Notes: generated by a model not told the origin, from the letters alone. A DNA stretch of 64,000 nucleotides from Syncephalis fuscata (GCA_025786725.1 JAHLTZ010000013.1:558001-622000), one strand, 5' to 3'. Positions 23,216 through 39,719 are shown, counted from the first letter of the stretch. Numbers and translations: made by a program.

Positions 23216-24606
23216 TTTTGCTATCGTTTTTTGCCACTTAATTACACTAAACGCATTCTTTCAATACATTGCTTACTTTTATGGTATTGGCGCAATAATT
23301 CTACACTTTAATTTGTAAAATAACGCTCTATTGCCAGTTCAAGGTATTATACATAAAATAAGATATTTTACTGTAATCACGACTATCAGAAATAATAACA
23401 TTACATTTATATAATGGTCCTATATATTTAAAACAACAAATAGTTTAATCTACAATGTTTATAAATGTTGTGTATAAATGGTAAGATTTTCCGCATTATC
23501 TACTCAACACAATTATTCATTCTATTCTATATCATTTATTTTGTAGTAGTCATGTACTATTTATAATTATTGCCCGTTTTTCTCCAGTTTGATTATCAAT
23601 AAACTTTGACTATTTTTGTTTATTGGACCATATATGCAGATAAAACAAACAATATGAGTATGCATAAACTTATTGCTTAATTATAATTGTGTATTTGGTT
23701 AATCATTTATAACTATTGATTGCTAAGCTAGTTAACATCAAATAGGCCGATATAGAACTGTAGAAAGCTATAGAATAAAGAAATACAAATATCCATATTA
23801 TAGTATTATGAAAATATAATGGTATGGCGATATCTATAATAAATGTATTTATATTGAATGGTTAGAATAATAAATTTGATGACTAATATAATGCACAATC
23901 CATCTCCATCTTCAATAGAACCAATGTCTAGCTCAATTACGTGAATGTTATTACATTTATTCGTTTAAATCCCAAATTACATTAAATTATTAATAAACGG
24001 TTTTTAAATTAAATATAATAATAATTCCAATATCCACATTTACTATTCAATCATCAATGTTGATACATCACCTTTGCCATACACTTGCCTTAGCTCTACT
24101 GTGCTACTGCCAACTATATAGCAACCGTTTTAAGCAATGTATAATAATACACTTTATCAAAATACAATAACAGTCTACTGACATATATATACCACTCATA
24201 TAAATATTGAATTTATTATACACATTATTAAAATAAAACCAACTTGCCATTTTAAAATTTACATCTAGCATAGCCAATTTGTTGATATGCATAGACAAAG
24301 ATAGCTGTTGGATTAGAATTGGCAAATTTGTGCATAGAACCAGCATCTAAATGCCATCACTATGATATCTTGTTACAGACAGGACAGGATTTGCCGGTAC
24401 AAACAAGCTCAACATTAATAATTGTATAAAATGATATGTAGATTGGTGTAAAATAAACAAATTATGATAGTAGTTAAGCAATTATGCAGCCACATCACTA
24501 AAATGCATGCACACGCAGTAAAAACGTACAAAAGACACACCAGCGTGCCTTTAATATATACTGATGTCTATATACCAAAGCAGATCGCGGCAAAACAAAA
24601 AACAAT
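23216..24606. other. AT-rich spacer
   Basis: A fragment near 23,860-23,930 faintly resembles the dispersed-repeat tail. Nothing else is recognised. Confidence 0.35.
24592..24602 (-). terminator. Pol III terminator of tRNA-Thr
   Basis: On the minus strand a run of six T, G, then four T lies just after the tRNA 3' end, as expected for RNA polymerase III termination. Confidence 0.7.
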
Positions 24607-24678
24607 GCCTTCTGGCGGAATCGAACCGCCGACCTTCTGCTTACTAGGCAGACGCTCTGCCAACTGAGCCAAGAAGGC
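24607..24678 (-). tRNA. tRNA-Thr (anticodon AGU)
   Basis: 72 nt without intron. The acceptor stem is a perfect 7-bp match (GCCTTCT with AGAAGGC). The D-arm is GCTC-AGTTGGCA-GAGC. The anticodon stem TCTGC/GCAGA holds loop CTAGTAA, whose middle reads AGT. The T-arm GGCGG-TTCGATT-CCGCC is perfect. A T-rich terminator (TTTTTTGTTTT on the minus strand) follows at about 24,592-24,602. Confidence 0.96.
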
Positions 24679-25392
24679 TTGTTAAAATTTTTTGTCCAAA
24701 AACATATCTGTTCCAAATTATTTTGGAATTTTTTAAAATAATTGGCTTTTTTTAGTAATGAGTTAATCTACATGCTAAAACAGTTTATAGACTATATAAG
24801 GCAGCTTTAAAGTAAAATATATTTGTTATTTTACTATTATACTTGTATTTTTATGTATATACATGTATAGAAACAAATAATATTAATCAATAAATAATTT
24901 ATTAGCTTTATTAATTATTCTAACTATTATATATATATCCATTAATCTGAATGTCTTAATAAACATCCAATATAACACAAATACATTAAAAATGGCTCTA
25001 CTTTATTATATACAGCATACTACAGTAAAAGCTCATTTAATTATAATTTACTGCTAAAATACTGCAGTATACTATAAGGTTATTTTTGGTTGATGTGCGC
25101 GTTTTGCTTTTCTTTTTAAATTTGGAAGGATTCTATTGTTTGCTGCATTGTACATTTTAATACTATGGTGGTCAAATGCAATGGTATTACAGTAAAAAAG
25201 TTTTTATAGAGTATAAATAATACTGTTATTACCTTGCTAATAATATCAATGTGACAATTGCATGATATTGTCTATTATTTATCTTGTTAGTATGTATTGA
25301 GCCTGATTTTTTTAAAAATATTTATTAATTGAATCATAATAGCATGAATACGAACAGCAATACTAGCGTTTTGCCTTTAAAACTATACTTTA
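24679..25392. other. AT-rich spacer
   Basis: The 5' flank of the tRNA and spacer up to the right inverted-repeat arm. No gene seen. Confidence 0.4.
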
Positions 25393-26545
25393 TAAACACA
25401 CGGCAGTTTGTATGTTCACGTATGTGCTTGTTGACAACATGCTTTATTGAATAAAATATAACAACATTTGTCTATTAAATAGAAAATGACGCGTTTTAAG
25501 CACATATTAGTAAGATAGTTTGCAAAAATGCAATGCAACAATCCATCATAAACGCCACTGCTTAGAATTAATTACTGATGAGTGAGGTTGTTTAGATGGT
25601 AAATAGAGCAAAGAATGGAACAATTGGTGAAGATATAATGGTGTATATAACTGGTATAGTTATTGTGCTGGCAGCTATGCACATACAGAGTAGCAACAGT
25701 AGCAAACTGCGCTGCTATATTAACGCTGAATGATTGCTCAGTACCAGTATAGTAAAGCTTTCTATACTATTGCCGGTGTATGTGTACAACTGCCGTACAC
25801 GATGACTGTGGTGGTTATATGTTGTTAAAGTCACTGCATGCTTTGTTTTACTATAGATCTTTGCTGTAGACCGTACCGACAGCAGACTGTACAGTCTTTG
25901 CAGTAGTAGATCGTATTATCGCTGTTGAGATTGCAAAGTTGCTGTTAGATGAACTGCAATTGCATTCCATAGTACAGATAAAGCATGCAACGATATTTTC
26001 GTAGCACTGCTCGACATGACATAAAGCAAGCCAGAAATGCACTTACCGTGGCAATAAAACCGTCAATACCAATGATCGGAGTAATGAAGGTCAGATTACA
26101 AAAGAGCAATGAAAGTAAATAGTGTAGAAGGTGTTTGTACCTAACTAGTAGTCAAATAACTACCAACAATATCTAACTGGTATATATGGAGTGTACAAGT
26201 ATATGCAATGGGTATATGTTGTCAAGTGTAAAGAAAGAGAAAGGAAAATGTGATGACGTAGATTGTGAGATGTGAGCCCGTCAGTCAATATTTATAAACA
26301 GCCGAGTTTAATTCATTAATAAATGCAATGTGAAATAATAAAAGTCAATCTACCCAACATGTCGGTACATCATAGAACAGATTAATAGTAAATGAATAAA
26401 TGCATTAAGAATAAAAGTTATTTGGTATTAAAAACTACTCAGTATCATAGAACACATATTCAGTATAATAACGAGTGTATTAAAAGAATTGAGTAATAAA
26501 GTAAAAGTCATTTGACACCAAATAATAAATTATTATTATAGAACT
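25393..26545 (-). repeat. Right arm of ~1 kb inverted repeat
   Basis: Reverse complement of 18,275-19,315, with small indels. It carries peptide gene copy D, which has lost its start codon. Confidence 0.8.
25831..26142 (-). pseudogene. Copy D of the secreted peptide gene, start codon lost
   Basis: Exon 1 (26142-26047) is homologous to copies B and C, but the ATG is AGG and two other bases change (giving YLLSL for YVLAL). The intron (26046-25942) and exon 2 (25941-25831) are intact with the same five cysteines. No in-frame upstream ATG is visible, so it is probably not translated from this frame. Confidence 0.65.
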
Positions 26546-27111
26546 TATTAAAAGTAATAAGAGTATGATACAGGGTAGAAACAGTATATGAAAGCTAATT
26601 TACCACCAAAATAAATTATTTTATTATATTATAAGCACTGTTTTTTACTCAAATTATATGGTGGTCCATTACTTGATACATTGTATAGGAATAATGAAAC
26701 ATTTAGTGCAATATGTGGAAAGAGATTTGTTTATTCAAGGTCATGCCACAGCTATACAGTAATATTATTAATAAAATGACATCTTTATTGTTATTATTTT
26801 ATTGCTATGTCATCGTCATGTTTTTAGATTGTTCTATAATGTTATCGCTATGATATCATATGGATAAATATGGTATTATGCAAAACATGGTTGGTTGATA
26901 AGCATGAACGATGCTTGGTTACACGAAAGGGACTGGTGAAACCTTGAAGATAGAAGCATTGGCCAGGAATATCAGCCAATGTAGCAGATTTTAGAAATAA
27001 TAAATTAGTTACTATTGACACCATGACAACCTCATTTCCATTTTCATTCTTTTATGTGTCTCGTCTATCTGCCATTATCGTTTTTGTAGTTTGAATTGAT
27101 CAATATCCAGT
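26546..27111. other. Promoter region of the Ca2+-ATPase
   Basis: AT-rich in its distal part, with no ORF. Confidence 0.4.
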
Positions 27112-30894
<3,783 letters not shown>

Positions 30895-31757
30895 GTACTT
30901 TTGTACGCATGTTATATAAAGTATCGTTTAAACTGCCATAGAATAATTAATGTATTTATTATAATTAAGTAATACAGCAATGTTATTTACGTTTACTATT
31001 TATCTTTATTTCTACATATTTTAACAACAACAGCATATTTGATTTGTCATTCAATGGCCATTGTAACCTGCATAATCACACCGGCCATTCAATAACATCG
31101 ACATGTGACTACTAACTAACTAGATATTGATTATCTGTTCTCATTCTTTCTACTTGGTGGCCCCTTTTTTGTAGTCAGCTGTCCAATCAGTACGCAAAGC
31201 ACAAGTCCCCTTTTTTCTTTTCTTCACACCGATATGGAAGGACGAGGGAAAGAAAGAAAGTGAACGAGTGAGGGAGAGTTTTTCTTCTCACTGGTCTGCA
31301 CCCGCTACAGCACCACGCTTTACCTCTCACTCTCTTCTTTTATCGATCGAGTAGCGAAAGGCTTTCAACCTGCGCTTCCGCGTTCAATCCTATACTTCCT
31401 ACCTTACCGTTTGCCCACGTTTGATTTAAATCTTCTCGTGCGAGTCTACGTTTGCGTGTTGTCGAACTTGTTCGCCAGCTATTTTATCCGTAGTAAGGAT
31501 TGATCCGGACGTTGGCCGTTCCTCTAGCCTCGTTCGTTTATTCTGCAAAAACCTTAAAAAAACTTCAAAAAACAAAAACTTACGTCTACTTTATAGCTGC
31601 CGTCTGGTTAGTTCTATAGAGTAGTATTGTCATCGCTCTGTCATCTCTTTTGTTTGGCGATCGATCGTTCTTTTTTTACTATTGCGTGTTATTGACACCG
31701 CTACTGCGTTTGCTATTCCGTCCTTAATACAAACGTACATCTACTACTATTATCATT
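30895..31757. other. PAB1 promoter and 5' leader
   Basis: An unusually C/T-rich region (31,150-31,740) with stretches such as CTCTCACTCTCTTCTTTT, followed by an A-rich segment. It is typical of a strongly expressed translation gene. No ORF. Confidence 0.6.
31547..31579 (+). promoter_or_regulatory. A-rich tract in PAB1 5' leader (possible autoregulatory site)
   Basis: Short A-runs (A5, A7, A6, A5) are separated by one to four bases (CAAAAACC...TTCAAAAAACAAAAAC). PABP mRNAs of animals carry A-rich 5'-leader sites bound by PABP to repress its own translation. Position and composition fit; function is inferred. Confidence 0.4.
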
Positions 31758-33743
31758 ATGTCTGCCGCTAGTCCTGCTGCCGAAAACCCATCCGCTAGTC
31801 CTGTCGTCCAGGCAGAGACAGCTCCAGCCACTGGTAATGGTGCGGCTGCTGCCACCGCTACCAATGCCAACAACGCCGATCAGCAAGGCCATACTACGGC
31901 TTCGTTGTACGTTGGTGAACTAGATCCAAGTGTCACTGAGACTATGCTTTTTGAACTGTTCAACTTTGTTGGTCCAGTGGCCAGCATTCGCGTTTGCCGT
32001 GATGCTGTTACTCGTCGCAGTCTTGGCTATGCTTATGTTAATTACCACAACCCAGATGATTGCGAGCGTGCACTTGACTCACTTAATTACACTCAAATCC
32101 GCAGCAAGCCATGCCGCATTATGTGGTCGCAGCGCGATCCATCGCTGCGTAAAACTGGTGCTGGTAACATTTTCATCAAGAATTTGGACCCAAGCATTGA
32201 TAACAAAATGCTGCATGATACATTCTCGGCCTTTGGTCGTATTCTATCCTGTAAGGTAGCTATGGACAATGGCTCATCGCGTGGCTATGGCTTTGTCCAC
32301 TACGAACTACCGGAAAGTGCCGAAAAAGCCATTAAAGCCGTTGACGGTATGCTTCTTAATGACCGCAAGGTATTTGTTGGCCACCATGTTTCACGCAAGG
32401 AACGTCAGTCGAAGATCGAAGAAGCCCGCTCCAAATTCACCAATGTATATGTGAAGAATCTAGATTTGTCGGTAACAAACGAGCAATTCGACGAGATGTT
32501 CTCTAAATTCGGTCCAGTTACATCGGCCGTTATTGCTACTGATCCAGAGACTGGTGCCAGCAAAGGCTTTGGCTTTGTTAATTTTGAAAATCATGATGAT
32601 GCACACAATGCCGTTGAAGCTATGCACGATAAGGAGATTGGCGACAAACGTCTTTATGTATCGCGTGCCCAAAAGAAGGCTGAACGCGAAGAAGAACTAC
32701 GTCGTCAGTTTGAAATGGCCAAGATTGAGAAGTTGAACAAATACCAAGGCGTGAATCTATACGTAAAGAACCTTGAGGACACTGTTGACGACGAGCAATT
32801 GCGTCAAGAGTTTACTGACTACGGCGTTATCACTAGCGCTAAGGTGATGCGCGACGAAAAGGGCGTATCTAAAGGATTTGGCTTTGTATGCTTCTCTTCT
32901 CCCGATGAGGCTACCAAGGCTGTTACCGAGATGAATGGCCATATGATTGGTATTAAGCCAATCTATGTAGCACTTGCTCAGCGTAAAGAAGTCCGCCGCA
33001 GCCAGCTTGAAGCCCAAATGGCACAGCGCAATCATATGCGCATGCAACAAGCTGCAGCACAAGGTATGCCAGGTGCTATGTACCCAGGCGCACCAGTCTA
33101 TTATCCAGCTGGTCCTGGCTTCCCTGCTGGCCGTGGTGGTATGGTATACCCACAAGGCGGTATGGTGCCACGCCCACGCTGGGCCACTGGTGGGCAACAG
33201 CCAGGTGCACCAATTACCGGCCAATATCCAGGTGTGCCACAGGGTGGCTATCCAGGCAGCCCAATGGGCCGTGGCGGTCGTCCAATGCGTGGCCGCGGTG
33301 GCGTACCCGTCCAACAGGGTCGTCCTAATGCTTCAGGTGCACCAGCTTCAGGTAATCAGCGTCCTAATGGTCCAGGTGTTACTCGTGGTGGCGCTGCGTA
33401 CAAAGGCAATGCTGGCGCACGTCCAGCTCCAGCTGCCGGCTCACCAGCCACTTCTACCGCTGCTGCACCAGCTGCCGCTGCACCAGCCAGCTCATCTAAC
33501 TTGACAGCTGCCGCTCTGGCCGCTGCTCCACCTGCTGAGCAGAAGCAAATGCTTGGTGAAGCTTTGTTCCCATTGATTGCTGAGCACCAACCAGATTTGG
33601 CTGGTAAGATTACCGGTATGTTGCTAGAGATGGACAACGGTGAACTACTCCATCTACTCGAAAGCACCGAAGCACGTACCAGCAAGATTGATGAAGCTAT
33701 TGCTGTCCTTCAGCAACATACCACTGCCGATAAATCCGCCTAA
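31758..33743 (+). CDS. PAB1: Poly(A)-binding protein, cytoplasmic
   Basis: Intronless, 661 aa. An Ala-rich N-terminus (~48 aa) precedes four RRMs starting near residues 49 (ASLYVGELDPS), 137 (GNIFIKNLDPS), 230 (TNVYVKNLDLS) and 333 (VNLYVKNLEDT), each with its RNP1 (such as KGFGFVNFE). A Pro/Gly/Gln-rich linker contains RGG-like MGRGGRPMRGRGG. The C-terminal MLLE domain (~585-655, KITGMLLEMDNGELLHLLES) binds PAM2 partners such as eRF3. It coats poly(A) tails and links them to eIF4G. The 3' flank has a (TG)n run and GTAGTAGTAACAACAAC. Confidence 0.97.
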   Translation: MSAASPAAENPSASPVVQAETAPATGNGAAAATATNANNADQQGHTTASLYVGELDPSVTETMLFELFNFVGPVASIRVCRDAVTRRSLGYAYVNYHNPDDCERALDSLNYTQIRSKPCRIMWSQRDPSLRKTGAGNIFIKNLDPSIDNKMLHDTFSAFGRILSCKVAMDNGSSRGYGFVHYELPESAEKAIKAVDGMLLNDRKVFVGHHVSRKERQSKIEEARSKFTNVYVKNLDLSVTNEQFDEMFSKFGPVTSAVIATDPETGASKGFGFVNFENHDDAHNAVEAMHDKEIGDKRLYVSRAQKKAEREEELRRQFEMAKIEKLNKYQGVNLYVKNLEDTVDDEQLRQEFTDYGVITSAKVMRDEKGVSKGFGFVCFSSPDEATKAVTEMNGHMIGIKPIYVALAQRKEVRRSQLEAQMAQRNHMRMQQAAAQGMPGAMYPGAPVYYPAGPGFPAGRGGMVYPQGGMVPRPRWATGGQQPGAPITGQYPGVPQGGYPGSPMGRGGRPMRGRGGVPVQQGRPNASGAPASGNQRPNGPGVTRGGAAYKGNAGARPAPAAGSPATSTAAAPAAAAPASSSNLTAAALAAAPPAEQKQMLGEALFPLIAEHQPDLAGKITGMLLEMDNGELLHLLESTEARTSKIDEAIAVLQQHTTADKSA

Positions 33744-34492
33744 ATTGTTTAGCAGCCATGATAACGACACAATGCCTGTCTACACAAACACATATAAGAA
33801 AGAGTGAGATTTTGAAGCAATATATGTGTCATTGTTTGTCCGCCTGCCTGCCTTTTTGCTACTTGTAGTAGTAACAACAACAACAACAGCAGCTTAAGGT
33901 AGAGCAGGTACGACAGCCATAGCGACATTTGTGTCTTTCATGTGTGTGTGTGTATGTGTGCTTGTGTGTATATGTGTTTGTATCTGTCTATTCAACAGTC
34001 ATTACTATTACATAACATTATCCAATAGCATTTGGAACAAGTATCGTATAATTACATACTGTTTATTAATAGTATCATTTGTTGTGATATGGACATATTC
34101 AACTCATTCCTTCTAGTATTCACACCTAGTAGTATTATTAATTCATCCATCTACTCATTCAGTTTCCTACTTGTCATTCACCATTACCATCACATCACTA
34201 TTACCGCAACAACATCATCACATCATCAACATCATCATCACATTATTATACGCATTCTCACATCATATAACATCGCTATTTCCAATCTAATCAATGTGTT
34301 TAAGTTACATAGTGTATATAGTGTATATAGTGTTTATTCAGTGTTGTTTAAAGAAAGAGGGGATATAGTAGGTGCACTGCGAGTACAACGAGAGAGAGTC
34401 GTTGTTATTCAATTTTGTGTTAACTTGATGGATCCAGTACGCATATATCCTCAAGTTAAAGCGGTGAGATGAATATAATCAAAATAGTCAAA
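33744..34492. other. 3' region between PAB1 and the antiporter
   Basis: It holds a (TG)n microsatellite at about 33,940-33,965 and a TAGTGTATA triplicate near 34,310-34,335. A 146-aa ORF here is His/Ser low-complexity and rejected. Confidence 0.5.
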
Positions 34493-36758
34493 CTATTTAG
34501 CATTTTCAACTGTGTTTTTAACTGTAATAATTTCAATGGATCCGCCGCTATTAGAATTAATAGCATTTGATATGTCTTCTTCATTGTCCTCGGCTACACC
34601 ATGAGTGAATGTATGCGTTTCTTCAATATAGCTGGTGCCAGATCGCATACTACGCCGTGTCGCTATACTGTGCTGCGATAGATGTGATTGCCGTCGGAGT
34701 AGTTCTCTTGAACGTCGGCCAGCTGCACCGGCACTCGGATTACTATTGGTTTGTTCGGCCATTTCAGACGTGGCAACGAGTTCTTCATTGAACGATTCTG
34801 GTAGGCAGACCGAGTTTGGTCGACTGATTGTTATTTCGGTCGTATTATCCGTGCGACGAATAATGATCTCTTGGCCAGGTCGGATAAGTGGTAGACGTTG
34901 GACCAAATGAGCAATAGCCGCAGGATTGGTAAGTGTTCTGGTTAGATTGCTGGTCGATAGCTGGAATACCGGCACAGTAATACCGTGGACCACTACCGAT
35001 GCTAGCACAATAAATGACACGACCGGGAAGAGCAGATTGCGCGCATTGCCTTGGTAGTCGTCTTTATCCATCTCTTCTATGGCCAGCATGGCAAAGAAGA
35101 GTGCACCGACACCCATAGGACCGAACCAACCGGCAAATGCTGCTTCACGCCACGTTCTTAGTGTTGGTATAAACCATTGAAGCATAAGTACGGCCGGTAA
35201 TCGCCGGAACAATAGAATAAGGATGGAAATAACCACTAGACGCCAGATAGATAGCTGGTCATGGGCTGTCTGGAATGACGGCCATGGAATAATGGCTCCA
35301 AAGTAAACAAAGAATGACAAGTTGAACAGCATATCGACTACTTCTTGTAAATGGGCTTCTTGAGTCTCTGATCGGAACCAGTCACTAAAGAGTAACAACA
35401 TTAATAACATGTTAACAATAATAGAGATCAACTTACTCCCATGTGAATGAGTTACTAGCAACAAATACGGCAAATAGATCATCGCTACCAATAATATAAA
35501 CGCTACCCATAATAAACATCTAAATAAATAGTTAAATGGCTGTTTGATATACTAACTAGTGATTACTTACAGTAAGCGCAAAGGAAAATGCCAAAAACGA
35601 CTCTTTATCAATCAACTCGCGGCTCTGAGCAAAGTACAGTAGCTTTCGAGCAATATAGCCAACAGCTATACCAATAGCCAAGGAAAGTACAATTTGGTAG
35701 AGTACAATTTCATAGACCCATTTACCAACTGCTTCTCCCGGACTTGCATATCGGATAAGGTAAATAGCAAAGAATAAATAAGGAAAACCGAGGCCTAATT
35801 AAAAGTTAATAAACTTAATGGCGCGTATCTATTAATCATTACCATCATTGGCACCACTATAATAAAATATGGTTAGAATCAATTAAATCAAATAGTAATT
35901 TAAATGTTAATTACCTTTCAGCTGAAATGATATTTCGTACATGATCAGGTACATATTGATCAGCAAAACGACCTTTAACAACCGAGTTAGCCAATACCTA
36001 ATAAACATAATGGTAGACATGGATTGTAAGCAAGCGAATCAATTAGTAATTAATACCATCAATGTTATATAATATAAACCAACTTACTGGGTCAGTAGGT
36101 GTAATACAGGCAGCAATCATTAATGCCTCCACCTATACATTGTTGAAATAATAATAATAAAAGTTAGCACTATAGTTATTCATAACTGTTATTAAACTTA
36201 CAAAAGTGAGGGGTAAAAATGCGTAAATAAATGCTGCACCGACAAGCCACATGATAAGCATGACGGGAAATAAAAGCGTAAACAGGGAACGCCACTCTTT
36301 AACAATATAGGCCCTTAATTACCAAGGTTAATTAATAGCATGAATGACACTGTATCAATGACTTACTTGGGTAATGAAATACCGGCTGCCGCGACCTAAT
36401 TACCATTTTCAATTAATTAATTAATTAGATTACTTTCTGTAAATCGTTTTACTCACCGACAGTGCTATCACAATACGTGAGTATTCTCGAGTAATAGTGT
36501 CTGTATCTCCCCATTGTTCTATGTGAACTACTCCGCTTACAGAGGGCCCTATAATGATACCAAAGATGGTAGCCACCACTAGATATACAGTAGATTAGTG
36601 CTATGGTTAAAAACATCTATTTCATCTATATCACACTTACATGCTTCTGATAAATAGAGCCATTCTTTAATAGGCATAGAAATTAGCCCAAAGATTAGAA
36701 TAAATAGGCCGAGAACGGCGAATACAACCGACACGGTCTCAAGATGAATAGCCACCAT
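34493..36758 (-). CDS. NHA1: Fungal-type Na+(K+)/H+ antiporter (Nha1/Sod2)
   Basis: Ten exons: 36758-36641, 36578-36457, 36395-36367, 36313-36202, 36132-36088, 35997-35915, 35856-35843, 35794-35571, 35519-35437 and 35384-34493, giving 573 aa. Exon 7 is only 14 nt and is needed to restore SGANDGLGFP. Hallmarks: LYLSEALVATIFGIIIGP, ITPTDPVLANSVVKG, AESGANDGLGFPYLFFAIYL, and GSDDLFAVF with the twin Asp (~262-263) essential in Sod2/Nha1. About 12 membrane segments occupy the first ~420 residues; a polar cytosolic tail of ~150 residues follows, shorter than in S. cerevisiae Nha1. It exports Na+/K+ at the plasma membrane. Confidence 0.93.
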
Positions 36759-39159
36759 AATGTTAAATTATCAATGAAAATGCACGACAATAACAGTAAT
36801 TTTGATGAAAAGCCAAACAATGATGGTAAATGGTAATTTGCTTGACAAATCAATACCAAGATACAAAACAAGTAAATGGTAGATCAAATGATGAGAACAA
36901 ATAGAGTAGTTGCAGTGAATAGAAATGCGCAGCCACAGTACCAATCCTATATCTCGGTACCGGATACAATGCAATGGTGAATAGATGGAAAGATGTAGTG
37001 CGGTGGTTAGTGAAGCGAGTGAGCAAGCAAGCAGCTCAACGGAAACCCGGATTGTTGTACACCTTAAGCTTGATAAAGCGACCCCAACCGTTTGACAGAG
37101 GTTGATAGTATGTTAACAAACAGACGAGCATAGACTTGGACCATTCAATGGGAATGCAGCATACGAGTCGATATGGCACGTGAAATACGATACAAGTCTG
37201 TAGAATGAAACAGTATCTGGATGCGAGCCAAAGAGTACTAGCCAGCTATTTAATAGACGAAACAAATATAAGCACTCTATTTTTAAAACAAAAATAGTTG
37301 TAGTAGTGGAATGGATAGTAGTAGAAGCGATAGAGGCGTTGATAGTAGCAAACTAATCAGTTTAACAGCACGCGAGCGGTGTATTCTAGCGGCCTGACTA
37401 GAATAGCAATTAACCAGATATTGCAATGCAATAAAACGAATAAAGAGCGAGAGAAATGAAATAAAAAGTAATAGAGGCGGCTGTGGCTTTTGTATCTAAA
37501 ACCAAGTTGAATAAATGAATAGGCGTGTATCAAATGTATTAGAAGTGGTGATAGATGTAGAAGAAGAAGTAACAATGTAGCGCAGTGATGGTTGGTTCAT
37601 GGAGAAGAATATACAGGTACACTGCAGCTCACGTGGTTAAAACGAACCACTGTTTCACGTGTATAATAAGGCGCCAATGAGATTAGCACAGTGCTTGTAG
37701 TTAGTTAGTTGGAAAGTGCGCGATAAACCCCTCAATGTTTTAAGGGGAGTGATGTTAAAGGAGAGAAAGAGAAAAGACCTTGATAGTCGACTTACCGGGT
37801 GGAACAGGCACAGCAGTAGCTGAAGTACTGGTGGTAGCAGCGCGGTAGTCACGACAGTAAACACACACACACGCAACAGTGGGATTTGTAGTAGTGTAGG
37901 AATCTGTTGTAGATGATGTGGTAATGAAAGGCTTGGCGGCCAACAAGTAATATGCTAATGGTAGGATGTGACCGCGGGACGGCATAACACGGTGGACAGC
38001 CAGTAGTTAGTTGTAATGAAAACCCGACAAAAAAACGCTTGGTCAACTGATTCGTCGGCTATTGTTTGATGCTAGCGGAGTAGACAAAGGGTGTGTACAA
38101 CAAGTGATGACTGATAACATTGGAATATAAATATCTGATGCTAGACTTTTAAAGCAGACAAAAAGAACCGTAACGCTGGTGCTACAAAGGCCCTCAATCA
38201 TAGCAAAAGCAGCAATACATTCGTGTCCTTTGGGCCATTTGTAGGCTACACAAACATGCTGACGCCACCAATATAGCAAAGGCACGCTGCTATTACCAAG
38301 TTTGTCATAATCACGTTGAATCCAAAGTTACAAGAATGTGTAGTGGCATTCTGTCTATTAATAAATATGGATAGATAGCGTGCAGGCCATGATCGATGGC
38401 AGTTGCAAAGTTTATAGTCGCTGTACACTGTGTCATGGTTGTACGAGAGAGCGAGAGTGTGTGCGATAAAGAGAGAGGCATTGGCATACTACAAAGGTGT
38501 AGAAGATGAGACGTTGAGTATCATATGCATTAATGACGTCAATAATGCGCAGGCAGTATTTACTAGATGCAAGGCAGCTTAACGGTAGGATCGGCGGCGT
38601 GTTAAAAATAAATAGAATGGTGCAGATTAATGAGTTGATATGCAGTGTCTATCCGTTGAAGGGATGTTAATGATGACGTATAATAATTAGTATTAGTGCG
38701 TGTGTGTGTTGGCATCCAAAGCATAATGCGGCTTCATTAATATAGCTGCAGATGTTTATTTTTGTTATCTATTATTCTTATTACGCATAATATTTTACTA
38801 ACGACATGTTCTATAATTATGCTTGATTTTATACGATTGGTTTCTATTTTTGTTTTGTTCCATTACTTGAACAACTCTTTCATCCATACTTAGTTTGTTC
38901 ATAATCCTTATATGTACAATGCCATTCAGTTTATGACTTGTATTATCATTTCATTTATTAATTGAATAAAGATAGCCGTTCTTTGCAAGTATTAAACAAT
39001 TTATTAACCATTTAGTGTGATTTAGGGCAAATGACTAAGCCTGATAAGATTTACGCAGTTGAACATAATGGTGGATGATGAGTTTTGTTAAATAATCACG
39101 TCATCTCATTTATTGCTTTTTTTGGGGGACAAATGACTAGCATCTAATAACACCCAATC

Positions 39160-39250
39160 TATTAAACATGATGTTGGGTGGTGAGTGACATCGGTCATCA
39201 AATACTCATCATTGTAGATTCGTTATCCAGTATGTATGTATCCTCTATTC
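39160..39250 (-). repeat. Dispersed repeat tail copy
   Basis: Minus-strand match to the tail at 8,755-8,885, including GATGATGAGTATTTGATGA-like and CACCACCCA blocks. It forms an inverted pair with 39,720-39,810. Confidence 0.6.
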
Positions 39251-39719
39251 ATGTATACCATTGCCATTCTACCTCATACCAATATGTATCATTCTACGAT
39301 ATATTATACACATTTTATTATTTATATGCGACAATATACTTTGCTCATTCCACTCATTCCACTATACACACTGTAGCTTTGACACCGCTTTTTATTATTT
39401 TTACCGTATATTTATTACTTTATGTAATATTTTATAATTGCCCACCCTTCCTCTATCCCAAATCATCTTTGTTTTTGTTCTAGCTTAATTATTAACAAAA
39501 TTAAATTGTTTGCTCATGTACATACGCGCCGTGTAACCGTCTGCTAGACAAACCTGCAATTGTCAATTAGCAATGGCTTTGGTGTTGATCAAGCAAAACA
39601 ATGCGTATCCACAGTAATGGCAAAGTCAGCCGGAAATAACGAAATGGATTGATGGGTAGGCAAATAGAAAATAAAACTATAAACAAAACAGCGTAAACAG
39701 CAATAGCACAGTATTGCGA

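Noticed and set aside
24464-24667. 67-aa ORF (+) with MPSGGIEPPTFCLLGRRSAN
   Set aside because: This is the well-known spurious translation of a tRNA gene on the opposite strand.
32757-33685. Long antisense and alternate-frame ORFs over PAB1 (185, 176 and 109 aa)
   Set aside because: Shadows of the GC-richer PAB1 coding sequence; composition is Trp/His or Ala biased with no family match.
34032-34472. 146-aa ORF after PAB1
   Set aside because: Low-complexity His/Ser/Ile translation of simple repeats in the 3' region.
37655-38428. Several minus ORFs of 60-80 aa in the 36.8-38.7 kb gap
   Set aside because: One starts with a weak signal-like stretch and has a donor-like GTAAGT at 37,793, but no acceptor, paralogue or conserved motif supports a gene.
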